Origin: Tetrapyrgos nigripes
Lineage: Eukaryota > Basidiomycota > Agaricomycetes > Agaricales > Campanellaceae
NCBI GenBank assembly: GCA_013368315.1
Contig: JAACJM010000037.1
Span: 434,001 to 498,000 of the forward strand
Length of the DNA stretch: 64,000 nucleotides
Reading direction: 5' to 3'
In this document: piece after piece, positions 47,465 through 59,406 of the stretch
How the letters are laid out: each line of letters begins with the position of its first letter
Position numbering within the stretch: the first letter of the stretch is position 1
Translations under genes and position numbers: made by a program
Notes under the pieces: generated by a model
Seen by the model: only the letters and a program-made list of their open reading frames with translations
The model's database searches: none
What the model was told of the DNA's origin: nothing

Positions 47465-47765
47465 TGCACACAAGACCAAAAATGTTACTTAAAACTAGGT
47501 AAAATGCTGACTTATGCCAAGATTCACCACCAATGAATGCTACATAAGACTAAGTAAAATGCTGACTTGTGCCAAGATTGAACACTGATGAATCCTACAT
47601 AAGACTAAGTAAATTGCTGAGTTGTGCCAAGACTGAACACCAATGAATGCTACATAAGACTAAGTAAAATGCTGAGTTGTGCCAAGACTGAACACCAATG
47701 AATGCTACATAAGACTAAGTAAAATGCTGACTTGTGCTGAGATTGAACACCCATAAATGCTACAT
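47465..47765 (+). repeat. Tandem repeat, about 5 units of about 60 bp
   Basis: Units contain AATGCTACATAAGACTAAGT then AAAATGCTGACTTGTGCCAA. It abuts the end of an LTR-like sequence. Confidence 0.75.
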
Positions 47766-48149
47766 TGATGCTCAAAGTCCAATGCTCGATTAGTGGTTGT
47801 GAGGTAATTGCTGAATTACTACTTTCCGAATGGCAAAAACATATTTTGCATACTAATTACTTAGTACATCCTTTGTTCTAGTTAAGTACATAGCTCTCTA
47901 AAGTAGCATTGGTACTGGTTAAATCACAATTATCACGTAGGCCGAGAACTCACTGCATTCAAGTTGGATGCTTTGCAGTGACCTCCTCTTCACCTGGGCT
48001 GGACGCTGGAATTGAATTGGAGGCTCAAGCTTAAATGTGCGCAGAAGGGACTTGGTTAAGAAAAAAAAAAGGCGAGCACAGTTATATAGAAATTCTTCCA
48101 AATGTAAAAAGCATCATGTACGTTCTGTCAAGTACTAGAGCTGTTGCAA

Positions 48150-48440
48150 AAGGTTCGTGTACGCGTCACCATGATATTTGGCTGTGCATTCAGCTCACAA
48201 GTGACAAGGGGTGTATGAATGGTGTATGAATGGTACACGAGACTACTGATACGCCGTCGTGTATCTTTTTTCAGTGTATCTGAAAGTCTTGCTACAGCTT
48301 TTGTAGGCTTACATAGTCTGTACACAGCGCCGTGTACTGATTTTTTATCTTAGCAGAAAACGCAGTGTGTATCCGTACAATAATGTCTTTCAGTACACTA
48401 TTCCCTCGAGCGGACATTTGTCCCTTTTTGGCGTGCTACA
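48150..48440 (-). repeat. Dispersed element, inverted partner of 33.93-34.19 kb
   Basis: The reverse complement starts CGCCAAAAAGGGACAAATGT, then CCGCTCGAGGG and GTACTGAAAGACAT. The body is rich in GTATC and GTGTAC. Confidence 0.6.
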
Positions 48441-48910
48441 ATCCATTATTATGATTTTGATCATCAGTTTTGCCATGGTCTTCTCTGACGCAGAAATAGG
48501 CAGCGGTTACTTGTTCTTACACACGTTGTTTCTGCGTGTGGCTATGCTCATTAGGTCTACCTCCTGATTGGCTGGCAATTCCCGTCAGCCCAGCATCAGC
48601 CCAACAAAGTATCAGTGAACAGATGGTATCTGTAGTATCTCTATGCTACCAAATTATCAGTACGTATTAGCCTAGTGACCAAGATGCTCCCTACGAAAAA
48701 CGGAGTTTAAAATGGCGTAGGCGTGATTGATGGCAGTAAGCGATAATATTGCCTATACTTATATGGACAAATCAAGCACAACGCCTCAGCTGAATCCTTG
48801 CTTTCCATCTGCCCTTTGTTTGGAATCTGGTAGTTTTTGACCTCGCGATACTTGTTCATCCCCTACTACTAATAATCGTCGTCTTCTGAAGCAAAAACCT
48901 TGGAAACATA

Positions 48911-49360
48911 ATGAAAGGGGTATGGGCCAGCGCCGAGGCGTGGCGAGCACGAGACCAGAGCTCCCCAAACGCTGAAATACACGTTACTTTTTGTTGAACT
49001 TCTTTCTGTCCCCCGTCAAAAAAAATACTAGTAAATGTAGGCCCCTAATTACATTGCCTTTATCATGCAACGTTCATAAGTCAGGCGGTACTGGCTGCAC
49101 CAATGATCATGATAGTGTGGACCTCTCGACCCAGACTGGTGCCCAGGAATGGTTGTATAATCGCATTGGAACTGGTATACCGACAAAACTATCTCCAGAT
49201 TTCCAAGCTAGCAATAATGCTCCCTTTGCACATAAAAAAGCTGTAGTGGTTGTATATGTCTGTATGGGAAATGAGAGTACAGTTTAATGGCTATTTAATC
49301 TGAGGTAAACCCTGCGGCCTTGTACTCACCACGCAGAGGGTTGGCCCACATCCCTTTCAT
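48911..49360. mobile_element. Two family C 3' ends facing outward, 450 bp apart
   Basis: Left ATGAAAGGGGTATGGGCCAG then CGTGGCGAGCACGAG; the reverse of the right is ATGAAAGGGATGTGGGCCAA then GCGTGGTGAGTACAAG. The inverted arrangement could be a composite or palindromic element. Confidence 0.5.
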
Positions 49361-50789
49361 CCTGCATTTTCTCTGACTGCCAAATTCATTTATGAACTGC
49401 TCCAAATATATGATGGAACACCTCTGTACGTACTACCGCAATACAGACGGTAAACCTGGTGGAATTTGGATCCTCTTTCTTGCGGCGCTATTAATCTTGT
49501 ACTTAACTTCTGATTCTAGGTAGTGTTCCGACTTTATTATTTGATGCATTACTTTTGGCGGCTATTTATCTCCTGTGTAATCTTCGCTGTCCCCGAGACG
49601 GATTGTCGATTATAGCTAGTTGATAGTCCCGGAAACAGTGATGTATTAGATAGGTACATCGGGATGCTTCCCGGAACCCGGCGTTCAGCACTTGGACCAT
49701 GGCAGACCATGGCCGTGGTAATAGAATCCTCCTCCTCCTCCTTGACGCTTTACGTCTCGGCTAAATGCTAATATGGGTGTTGACATGTACTCCTTCGTCT
49801 GCATATTGACCGACGTTTTGGATCGTCCCGAGGACGCCTCGCTGCAGTTCAAGCAGTGGAATATCCCCATAGCATCTTAATATAATTTCCAACAGTGTTT
49901 TGTGGCAGTCCGGGGAGTCCACAAATTATCACTGCACAATAGAGGCTAAAACCGTATAATAAGGTCGTAAGTTCGTATAAGTAGCTGTACCGTACCGTCA
50001 AGGGTCCAGAAAACCGACTTTACGGCCGTAATTTATACGGTACGGTGTTCAGCCCTATGTAACGACATCGACGTAGCTACATAAACATCATCACTCGAGA
50101 GTTCAATTACGAAGCGCGACGCTATTGATATTTGTACCAGACTAATACACACATAGTACAGTGTTGCTTGTCATGGACAGAGTCAGTACATCCCATCAAC
50201 TTCTATCAAATCCAATCTGCTGGCGAACTGCTGGCAACTCAAATTTGAAACTTTCTTCGAACTCCCTACAGGTTGCGTATACTTATGTCGCCCACATGGG
50301 CGCAGACGTTGTCAAAAACTTCTCCTCCACCTCCTCCACTGTCCAATATAATGCGTGGTTATCTATACACTTATCCGCTCGACGGATATTTTGGTACTTT
50401 TGGCGTGTGATACCCATTGCAAGGGTATGGGTTTCGATGGATACATCGGTACGGACCCGCACAGAAATAGTACCTGCGTGATACCCACACTGTTCACTAA
50501 GTAGCACCGCCACCACCGTCTTTACGTCGCTGACCCAGGTGCTGAACACGTTGTTGTTCTACGTAATAATAGAGATTTCTTTGAGTCCTGATTGGTCGCA
50601 GAAAGCCATCATTCCATAAACGCGACTCCTTAAGTTCTGATCACGTTCTTGAGACACTTTTCATCCTTTGTGATTCTGAACAGCGGCATTACATCGCGCA
50701 AAGTATTTTTGAGGTGAGTTGGAATTGACACTCGAGATCTTTTTGGGGAGTGAAAGGACAAACCAAAGTAATCAAAAAAAGCTTCAGAT
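49361..50789. other. Gene-free, upstream of the NLR
   Basis: Contains a CCGCTCGACGG element end at 50.37-50.41 kb and an ACCGTACCGT inverted pair near 49.99-50.05 kb. The NLR promoter should lie in the last few hundred bases; no TATA box seen. Confidence 0.4.
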
Positions 50790-53769
50790 ATGGAAACAAT
50801 GGATAATGGCCCTAATCAAACTCGTACCTCTGGAAACCAGGGGAATTTATTTTCTGGAGCTCACCACATGGAATTTGTGGGATCAACTGTTAACAACATC
50901 ACCGGTGACAATTATAACAATACAACCATCAACAGCAAGTACTCTGTTTTCCATACACATAATTGAAGTATTTAGACAGGTCATTTGCAGATTTTTCAGA
51001 GAATCAACAAAAAGTATGTAAATGACAATTTCCCACCAAGATTCAGTGTCTAACAAGTTGTAATTTTCCTCTCAGGAAATCACAGCAGAGTATGTATAAG
51101 CTTACCATCTACAAGAATTCTATCTAATTTCATATAATATCAGTGATCTGCTTCTGCAAACACCTCAAGCTCCACCTGTATTCACTGGCAGATCTAGCAT
51201 TGTGGAAGGAGCAGTTAAGATGCTGCATGAAACTGACCAGGTCCATATTGCCATTCTTGGAGCTGGAGGAATAGGCAAAACATCTGTTGCCTTGCATATC
51301 ATGGAAAACCTTGTGATTAAGGAGAAATTTGCTGGGAGATGCTACTTCATCCCTTGTGAAAAGCTTCCAGATGCAACAATCCTTGTTCAAGGGTTGGTGC
51401 AGGCCATTGGACTGCAGCTGACTCAAGGAAAAGGACCTTTGGGTGTATTGTTAGACTATCTCAAGGGTCAGTGCCAGGAGGTCTTGATCATTCTGGATAA
51501 TTTTGAGACACCTTGGAATAGCAAAAGCCAGACTGAAGTGAAGAACACAATTGAACATATCTGTAGTGTCAAGTTAGTCTCAGTTATTATGACTATGAGA
51601 GGAACTGATGGTCCTGGAGAAATTAAATGGCATAAGCTTGGAGGTCAATCTGGTTTGCCTGCTCATGAACTTGGTCCAGCTAAGGAAGCCTTCTTTTCTT
51701 TTACTTCATATGGGAGCTATACAATCAAGCAGGAGGAGGATCCTGTTTTGGTAAAATTGTTAATGGAGATGGATGGTATGCCTTTGGCTATTATGCTCAT
51801 TGCTCAGCATGCAAGAGAACTGCCGTTGAATGACCTAATGGAAATGTGGAATAGCAAGAAGACAGCAGTGCTGAAGAAATTTGGGCCTGAAGAGCAGGAT
51901 AACAGGCTCACAAGTATTGAAGTCTCAATTGAGTTGACTCTCAACATTATTAGGGGGAAGCTTTCTCCAACAGGAGAAAATGTGTTGAGGCTTGTTGCTT
52001 TGCTACCAAGTGGTATCCCAAACTGGTTGGAAAACTTACCCAACATGCTGCGTGATGCAACCATGCAGGATCACATCTGGAAAATGCAGGTTGTCATCTT
52101 GAAAAAGTCGTGCCTTATTTATGAGGCAAGAGACAAGACACTCAAAATGCTGACACCAATTGGTGAATACATTATGAAGATTTTTCAGAGGACAGAGCAT
52201 CTTGAAAATCAGGTCTGGAGCTTTTATGAGTCATTCATAGACAATTTACCTCAAAATTCCATTGTAGGAGATATTCTGCTTGAGCTGCATGTTGGAAATA
52301 TCTTCAAAATTCTTCAAATTCAGATTGAAAAGTCACTTCAAAGATCACATATGAAGGTGCTACGGAAATTGTGTAATTCTTCGCAATACTATTCAGGTCT
52401 TCTGCCATTAGTTAAGAAATGTTTGAGATGGAAGCTACAAATCAATTTGAGTGATCAAACTGAACTGATGTTTATGCAAGAAAATATGTTGAGGTTTTTG
52501 GGAGAATATAGAAAGGCTATACAATTAATCAATTCTGTGGAGGAGCTTTATAAGCATCAGATAGATCAAGAGGCTAGTAATTTGGGAGTGATTACAAGTA
52601 CTGGCAGTATATGTATGAATAACACAATTGAACAAACACAGGCTGAATGCTATCAAAGATTAGGAAGAAACTTTTATTATCAGGGAAATTATACACAATC
52701 ACAGCAGAAGGTACAACAGGCTAGAGATCTATATGAAAACCTTGGTGACAAGCTGGGAGCTGCTTATTGTTTGCAAAACCTGGGGAATATATACCGGGTG
52801 CTAAGCCAATATGAGGATGCAAAGGTCATGCTTCAACAAGCCAAAGAGGGATTTGAGGGGCTTGGATACAGGCTGGGAGCTGCTCAATGTTTGTACAGGT
52901 TGGGAGATATATGCCAGATGCTAAACCAACATGAGGATGCCAAGGTCATGCTTCAGCAAGCCAAAGAGCAATTTGAAGGGGTTGGTGATAGGTTGGGAGT
53001 TGCTCAAGGCTTGCACAGCCTGGGAGATACATGCCAGATGCTACAACAATATGAGCATCTAAAGCCTAATTCCAGGCTGGGAGCTGCTCAATGTCTGCGA
53101 GCCCTGGGAAATATATGCCGGATGCTAAACCAATATGAGGATGCAAAGGTCATGCTTCAGCTAGCCAAAGAGGAATTTGAGGGGCTTGGATACAGGCTGG
53201 GAGCTGCTCAATGTTTGCACAGGTTGGGAGATATATGCCAGATGCTAAACCAACATGAGGATGCAAAGACCATGCATCAGCAGGCCAAAGAGCAATTTGA
53301 GAGGATTGGTGACAGGCTGGGAGCTGCTCAATGCTTGCAAAGCCTGGGAGATATTTGCCAGATGCTACACCAATATGAGGAGGCAAAGATCATGCTTCAG
53401 CAAGCCAAAAAACAATTTAAAGGGCTTGGATCCAGGTTGAGAGCTGTTCAATGCTTGCGAAGCCTGGGAAATATATGCAGGTTGCTAGACCAACATGAGG
53501 ATGCAAAGGTCATTCTTCAGCAGGCCAAAGAGCAGTTTGAGGGACTTGGTGACAGGTTGGGAGCTGCTCAATGCTTGCGCACTCTTGGAATAATTGATCA
53601 TGAGCAAGGCCACCTCATTGTGGCCAAAGCAAATTTTGATAAAGCAAAAGAATATTTTGAAGCTATTCCAATGCCACAAGAGATTGCCTTTTGTGTAGAT
53701 AGACTTCAACAAATTAATGAGGCTTTGGTAGTAGCAGTGGAAAACCAGGCAGAATCAATGGAGGTTTGA
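50790..53769 (+). CDS. NB-ARC/TPR NLR-like protein, 940 aa
   Basis: Four exons: 50790-50938, 50980-51013, 51076-51089 (14 nt), 51144-53769; phases close at 940 codons. Fungal STAND/NLR proteins act in non-self recognition and regulated cell death, usually as oligomerising cytosolic switches. The N-terminus has no classical effector domain but holds FSGAHHMEFVGSTVNNITGD then NYNNTT, a polar Asn/Gly/Thr motif common at the start of basidiomycete NLRs. The P-loop GAGGIGKT is at residues 105-112, Walker B (VLIILDNFE) near 179-187, and a GLPL-like GMPLAI follows. After a winged-helix-like linker, at least eight TPR units of 40 residues (52.74-53.62 kb) are nearly identical to each other. One unit is 12 residues short. 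No stop or frameshift is seen, so it is probably functional. Confidence 0.85.
52741..53620 (+). repeat. 120-bp tandem repeats encoding TPR units
   Basis: CTGGGAGCTGCTCAATG-type anchors at 52753, 52873, 52993, 53077, 53197, 53317, 53437 and 53557: spacing 120 bp except one 84-bp step, an in-frame 36-bp loss. Confidence 0.85.
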
Positions 53770-54029
53770 AGTCAGTACTCCATTGGGTGCTGTTAAACTG
53801 TGTGAAGAATGTTGATATGTTTTGTCCCTGACTCCTGCACTGACTCACAAGTAGATATCAAATTTCCAATGTCATTATAAATCTTCACAATTATGTGTGA
53901 TGCTCATCTGGTACTGAGTCATAAGAGAATTCAACACTAACTAATTACCATTGCAGAGTCAGAAATTCAAGCAATGACTCAGTCAAATTCATAGTGTATA
54001 CATAGCTCTGATCTGTTCATTACAATCTA

Positions 54030-55045
54030 TATAGAATGTGACTTACCATGTGAGGATTTCGATGGCTAATTAACTGAGTCCACCACAATTAACTGATAGT
54101 CCCGTGAGCTCACATGGTGGCTCTGTTATCATTTGAGTGATTCTTCTCTACCACCATTAGCTTTCTACTCAACACCACTGGCATTAGTACCACTTTTACT
54201 TTTTAGTATATACTACTATATATTAAGATAGGACAGCACCTGAAGGAAGTTGATTATATAATAATTTTACTAAGCAAGGTTCCGACAGAACTGCCCCCAC
54301 AGCAGCTGCTCTTACTGCCAGTAATTAAGCCCCTGTCCACATCTGTTTTCCCAGGCAAACCTCACTACCTATGTTCCACAGCATATATGCTACATACCTC
54401 AATGAATATAGCAAAAAGGTCCCTGTAAAATATATGAAGGTGTAAATAGCTCAAAAAAGTCTTAGATTCCACCATACTGAGGTCAACTACTAGTCTTTCC
54501 TCAGGTGACTGTATGCAAGGGAAGGAGAATGAGAAAGGGTGTCTGAAATTTTGTTATTATGGTTAACTAATAATGAGGGAAGATTTGGAGGGATAGATAT
54601 GGGGGTGTGGCTGATAGTATCCTTGCATATCCTCAATGGTAAGTCTGTAATGTATAGAATGTGTGATAAAATGTGAAATGCTCACCTGGAGTGGCAGGGG
54701 TAGTATAATCTCAGTAAGTCTGGCCTGGCTTTTGCACATAATATCCTCAACACTAATGCACAGAATTTTTCAAATTTTAATGACTATGAAGGACAGTACA
54801 GAGTATATTTATTCATGTGTTTTGAGAGCACTGAAACTAAACCAATGCTTGAACCAAGTTCTCAAAAACTAATGCTTATAATAACCATGTATATACCCTT
54901 TTTCAAGGGGAGTCCAGAGCTTAATAATAAAAAAGAGCAAGGGCTGAAGGGCAGAGCAGATTACAACCTGAGCTGGTTAGAATGAGAAGATGGGGCTGCA
55001 ACATGATGGCCATACCCTTTTTTGAGGCATGCAGCACTGAGTGAG
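54030..55045 (+). repeat. Dispersed repeat, copy 2 (CpG-depleted)
   Basis: Same sequence as 19.2-20.2 kb but with CG to TG/CA changes (for example GACGGA to GACAGA, GCCGGT to GCCAGT) and about 200 extra bp near its start. A third short piece begins with TTCCGACGCAACAGGCGGCT at about 55.22 kb. Confidence 0.7.
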
Positions 55046-55049
55046 TGGG

Positions 55050-55270
55050 GTTACGAGGCTGAATGAAATGAGGTTGAGTTTATTACACTCAACTTCTGCT
55101 TGTGGCTATGCTTAAATGGTCCCATCTATCCGTCTGATCAACAGGTTTGGACCAGAGTGATCCGTGGGGCTGTGTTTCTAGCTTTGTCCTGGTGTGATCT
55201 GACAGAAAGAAATATTAGTTCCGACGCAACAGGCGGCTGCACCTACTGCCAGCAAATTCTGTCCATGCCA
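55050..55270 (+). repeat. Family C element, 5' part
   Basis: Starts TTACGAGGCTGAATGAAATG then GTTGAGTTTATTACACTC and TGCTTGTGGCTATGCTTAAA; collinear with the minus-strand copy at 57.6-58.0 kb for about 130 bp, then diverges into the short TTCCGACGC repeat. Confidence 0.6.
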
Positions 55271-55275
55271 CACGA

Positions 55276-55998
55276 TGTATTACGAGGCCGAATAAAATGA
55301 GGACAAGTTTTCTACACTCGGTTTCTGTGTGTGGCTATGTTTAAAGCCTCCCGATTTTCCCTGTCTGTGGTAAAGAGCACACACTTGGCTCTAAGCAGTA
55401 GGTGTAGACAGAACAACAGTATATAGATAACAATGAGAGACTAGTCCCAAGACAAAGTTAATATTGAGTGAAAACAAGAAATACATGAGATGCTCACCTA
55501 GTCCCAAGGCAAAGAGGTCAAGATGGGGACTAGGGAGCTACTACTCTAAGCTTATATACACAGAACAGAAATAAAGATAAAAGCTGAGTAAAGCGAAGAA
55601 AGGAATCAGAGAACTGTCCAGAACAATCAAAGTACAGCCTGTTGTCCCTATCATAAAAGATAAACAAATGATGAAACAGGGGATAGTAGCTGTGCATAGA
55701 TGATCAAGGAAAGATGAACAAAAGATAGGGCAAAGGATCAACAAAACGATGATCAAAAGGCAGTGACTGATGAAGAAAAGAAACACTGAAATAATACTGT
55801 CATGACACCATCCATCTTTTTCCGTCACTTGCCCCTATTATTAAGCTCCGGGCCACAACTCTCACTGCCTTTTTTCATCCTCTTTGCAAGTTAGAAAACC
55901 TACATGATTCATTTTTATTTTCATTTCTTGTATTTTCAACATTACCTTCTGGCCTCGTACTCGCCACACCTGGGCACTGGCCCACAACTCTTTCATCC
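55276..55998 (+). mobile_element. Family C element carrying the solo LTR-like insertion
   Basis: 5' end ATTACGAGGCCGAATAAAAT; 3' end GGCCTCGTACTCGCCACACC then GGCCCACAACTCTTTCATCC. The LTR-like block at 55366-55802 interrupts it. Confidence 0.55.
55366..55802 (-). mobile_element. Solo LTR-like sequence, 437 bp, uninterrupted
   Basis: On the minus strand it runs from TGACAGTATTATTTCAG to CTCTTTACCACA, with TATATAAGC about two-thirds along. No coding part adjoins, as for a solo LTR. It sits inside a family C element. Confidence 0.6.
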
Positions 55999-56169
55999 AG
56001 GGTTATCACAAGCTCACAGCTTGTTACAGGAATGGTGCATGTAAAGTACATCAGGGCTTTATGCACAACTTATGTAAACCTTATGCTCCTTCCACTTGTC
56101 CCCTCCTCACTTTTGAGTTCTACATTGCATTAGGTGAGTGGGCATCTGTCACAAACCCTCGAGCCAGGC

Positions 56170-56390
56170 TAGCCTCTTGGTGCTGAATGGGCTTATTGAT
56201 GAGGGGAGAATGCCCCAGGAGGAGTCTGGAAGTGAATGGGCTTGTTGATGAGGGGAGAATACCCTAGGAGGAGTCTGGAACCTAGGGGTGGCTTCAGCGA
56301 GAGGGAGTGACACTACTCACCCACTAACCCTAAGCCTATGAGACCAACAATCCGAGCTGCTGGTGGATCAATCTATATGCCTGTATGGCA
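56170..56390 (-). repeat. LTR-end-like repeat, partner of 4.39-4.55 kb
   Basis: Two tandem copies of GGGCTT-TTGATGAGGGGAG followed by the GTGACACTACTCACCCACTA block. Opposite orientation to the 4.4 kb copy. Confidence 0.55.
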
Positions 56391-57598
56391 ACTGAGATGA
56401 CAACAAGGAACTAGATCAAGGAGAACGACAATAGATGGTGAATGTAGAACGAGAAACCCTGTAAAGGATACAAGACAACTGTGACTCCTGAGAGAGTCGT
56501 CCAACTAGATTCACCACGCAGAAGTATTCCTCAATTTGCAATGCAGAACAAGCAGAGAAGAATAAGAGGAAACAACAACAAGATCAACTCTGAGGCTTGA
56601 GTACAGGAAAACACTACCTATATACGAGTAGTGAAACCAACTCCTGTATCAAGACTCCACAACCAACTATGATGCTTCTATAACTAATGTACTAAACGAT
56701 TGCAAGTCCCAAGCAGTAAATAGAATGAATAAATCAAACGTTAAACAACGAATATAGATGTGGAGCGATGAACAGAATGAATGATCGACATAATAAATGA
56801 AATGGAAATAGAATAGGGTGGGGGCACACATAGGTATAATCGAAAAACCCTCTGAGGGTTTCTGGGCTTAGGCGGTGAATGATGCAAGAATGACGGATAT
56901 GGAAATATGAAGGATTGCATGGGTACAGCATGTGCCGAAGGTGTAGCTGAAGGTGGCTGAGACAAGGATTTCTGACAGCATCTGAATTTTGAGTTTGAAT
57001 CAAGCATCTTGAATTGTGATTGTTGCTCTTGCCTTCTTTAGTTTTACTATGTACATTGTTCACAATGGCCATTGACCCCTATCAACTATGAAAGTCTGTA
57101 CTTATTGTAAGAAAAAAAAACAGCAAACATCTGTCTCTCTCAACACCTGAACACCTTGTTTCTTTTTTTCCTCTTTTGCTTGAGGACAAAGGGGGCTCAT
57201 AACCAAGGGGAAGCATACAGTAACAGTTGCAGAGGTGTATAGTAATAGGATCATAAAAATTCCATACTAATTAGGTTGGATGATGACAATTCACAATGAC
57301 ATGGACCTGGACCTGGATGTACAATATTACAATAATGACCACTTATCTACATTAGCTAATGTGATAGGAGTTTCTGGGCAGTGGGTGTAAGGGGACAGTT
57401 TCCTTTTCCTTTCTCTTCTCCTTTACGTTGTTTGTTCTTGTTTTATCCAGACTTCATTGACTTCTTTATCCTTGTTTCATCATTTCATCATCCATCATTA
57501 TTGTTCATCATTTTGATCTCCCATCATTCCACTTTCTATTACTTTGTTGCTGCTCTATAGTTTTGCAGATCTTTTCCCAGACCTTCATACGAGTATAT
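56391..57598. other. No gene seen
   Basis: AT-rich repeat-derived sequence; the minus-strand frames at 56.73-57.07 kb have no motif. Confidence 0.4.
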
Positions 57599-57992
57599 AT
57601 GAAAGGGGTGTGGGCTAACGCTACGTGTGGTGGGAATGAGGCCATCTCTAAGCATCCAAGCATATTCAGCTTGCATTTGAAGACAACATAAGACCATCAA
57701 TGACCACACATTTGTAAAAACAGGGAAGCAGACGACAATGCGTGACGAGTAAGGTGACTACAGAAATATATGAAAGAAATATATGCCAGTATTGCATGTT
57801 TCAAGGTGTTGTCATGTATCTTGCAATGTGGAGATGAGGGAGGGAATACTAGACAGGAAAGGTATGAACACAGCCACACAGATAAATATGGTCCAACCCA
57901 TTTATCAGACAGATAGATGGGACTGTTTAAGCATAGCCACAAGCAGAAGTCGAGTGTAATAAACTCAGCCTCATTTCATTCAGCCTCATAAT
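57599..57992 (-). mobile_element. Family C element, complete, about 394 bp
   Basis: On the minus strand it runs from TTATGAGGCTGAATGAAATG to CCACACGTAGCGTTAGCCCA and CACCCCTTTC. It gives the uninterrupted length of family C. Confidence 0.65.
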
Positions 57993-59084
57993 ACCCCTTC
58001 CCTGCAGGCAAGTATCCTTGAGTTTTTCTCTTTGGATCTCCTCCTGCAGGTGCGTAGTATGTTAGTCTTGTATCATCTAGTGCTGACTTATATATACTTT
58101 TGATCTCCTCCTGCAGTTGTTGAGTGAGTGCCTCACATGTCAGGAGTCGCCCTTACAGTGGGCACTTGACTAGTGTAATTTGATTGTAATACATACTTTA
58201 ATACTACCATTGCTGGCAATGATTTTCTGAGTGTTCAGACTTGGTTCAGACTTATAGTGGAATGGAAATAAGTCTGTAAGGGACCAGGCTAAGAGTTTTG
58301 AGAACCGTGATTGGACTCATTAGAGAGGTGCCTTAGGCTATGAATGAAGGCATTATCTGTGAGTTGATAAAACTACTGAACTACTATGAGTGTACAAGTA
58401 TTTATACAAGTACTAAAAGGAGTAGTATGTACAAGAATTGAACAGGAGATGTTAAAGGAGCAAGGAGTAAGGGTGAGTATAGCTAGGAGTCTATGAGGAT
58501 TGAGGAACTACCCATGACATCACCACTACCCATTTTCCCCTAACAAGATCAACTTCTTCCAAGCTGGGTCATTTATCACTCCACAGTTGTCTGTGGATCC
58601 CCTTAGATTGCAAGTGCATCGTCATAGGACTTTAATTTATCATACCAATACTTATTTGATTCATTCTTTTAGGAACACAGACATTATTTGCAGAGTAGTA
58701 TATATAGTGTAGGATATTTGTCCTGTATCCTTACTCTAGTCTGGTCTTATCATATGGACCTTGTCTTATTTTGCTTGTTTCTCAGTCTCATAGTCACCTT
58801 GCCTAACACCCTTGGTTCAGTTCTAGGGAACAGTATGGGTATCCCACAGGTGAATTTTTCTGACCTGTCCCTGTACCCACCAGTACCCATACCCGTCTAG
58901 ACAAGTTGAGGGTTTTTGATGGGTCAGATGGGTCATAGGTGTGACTCGCAGGATACATTGCTACAGAGAGTAGAAAGTTATCTAAAGAATGAAATATTGG
59001 TACATTTACCATGTTACATGTAGGTATCTTTTCATGTGAGAACAGTTCAACTACTGACCAAAAAATGACAAGAAAGATCAATAT
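57993..59084. other. No gene seen
   Basis: AT-rich with short GATCTCCTCCTGCAG direct repeats (about 58.03 and 58.10 kb). Confidence 0.4.
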
Positions 59085-59406
59085 TTATGAGGCCTCTTAA
59101 AGGCCGAGTTAACTTATGTTGACCTCGAAAATTTTACCACGACCTCAAACTCCCACCCCTTTTCATTGCCACAGCCGGTCTTTGCCCTTCCCGACAACTG
59201 GAATGTCCAGACTCGGTCTAGACGAGATCCAAGGACCGTTAACGTCAATAACCACAACGTCATGCTAGCATGTCAAATCGGTCTGCTTAACGCCCTTCTT
59301 CCCTCTCACTTTCCACTGATTCTCCCTCCCTTCTGCATAACTTGAGTTAGATTACGTGAAAGGGCCTTGTAATTTGCCACGCGAAGCGATGGCCCTTTGC
59401 CCCAGT
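59085..59406 (+). repeat. Family A short interspersed element, 322 bp
   Basis: Starts TTATGAGGCCTCTTAAAGGC, with an A-box-like GGCCGAGTTAAC, and ends GCCACGCGAAGCGATGGCCC then TTTGCCCCAGT. Collinear with the 27.9 kb and 45.6-47.2 kb copies. Confidence 0.7.

Noticed and set aside
47465..47765. CRISPR-like regular repeats
   Set aside because: Units of about 60 bp are tandem without distin­ct spacers, and the genome is eukaryotic.
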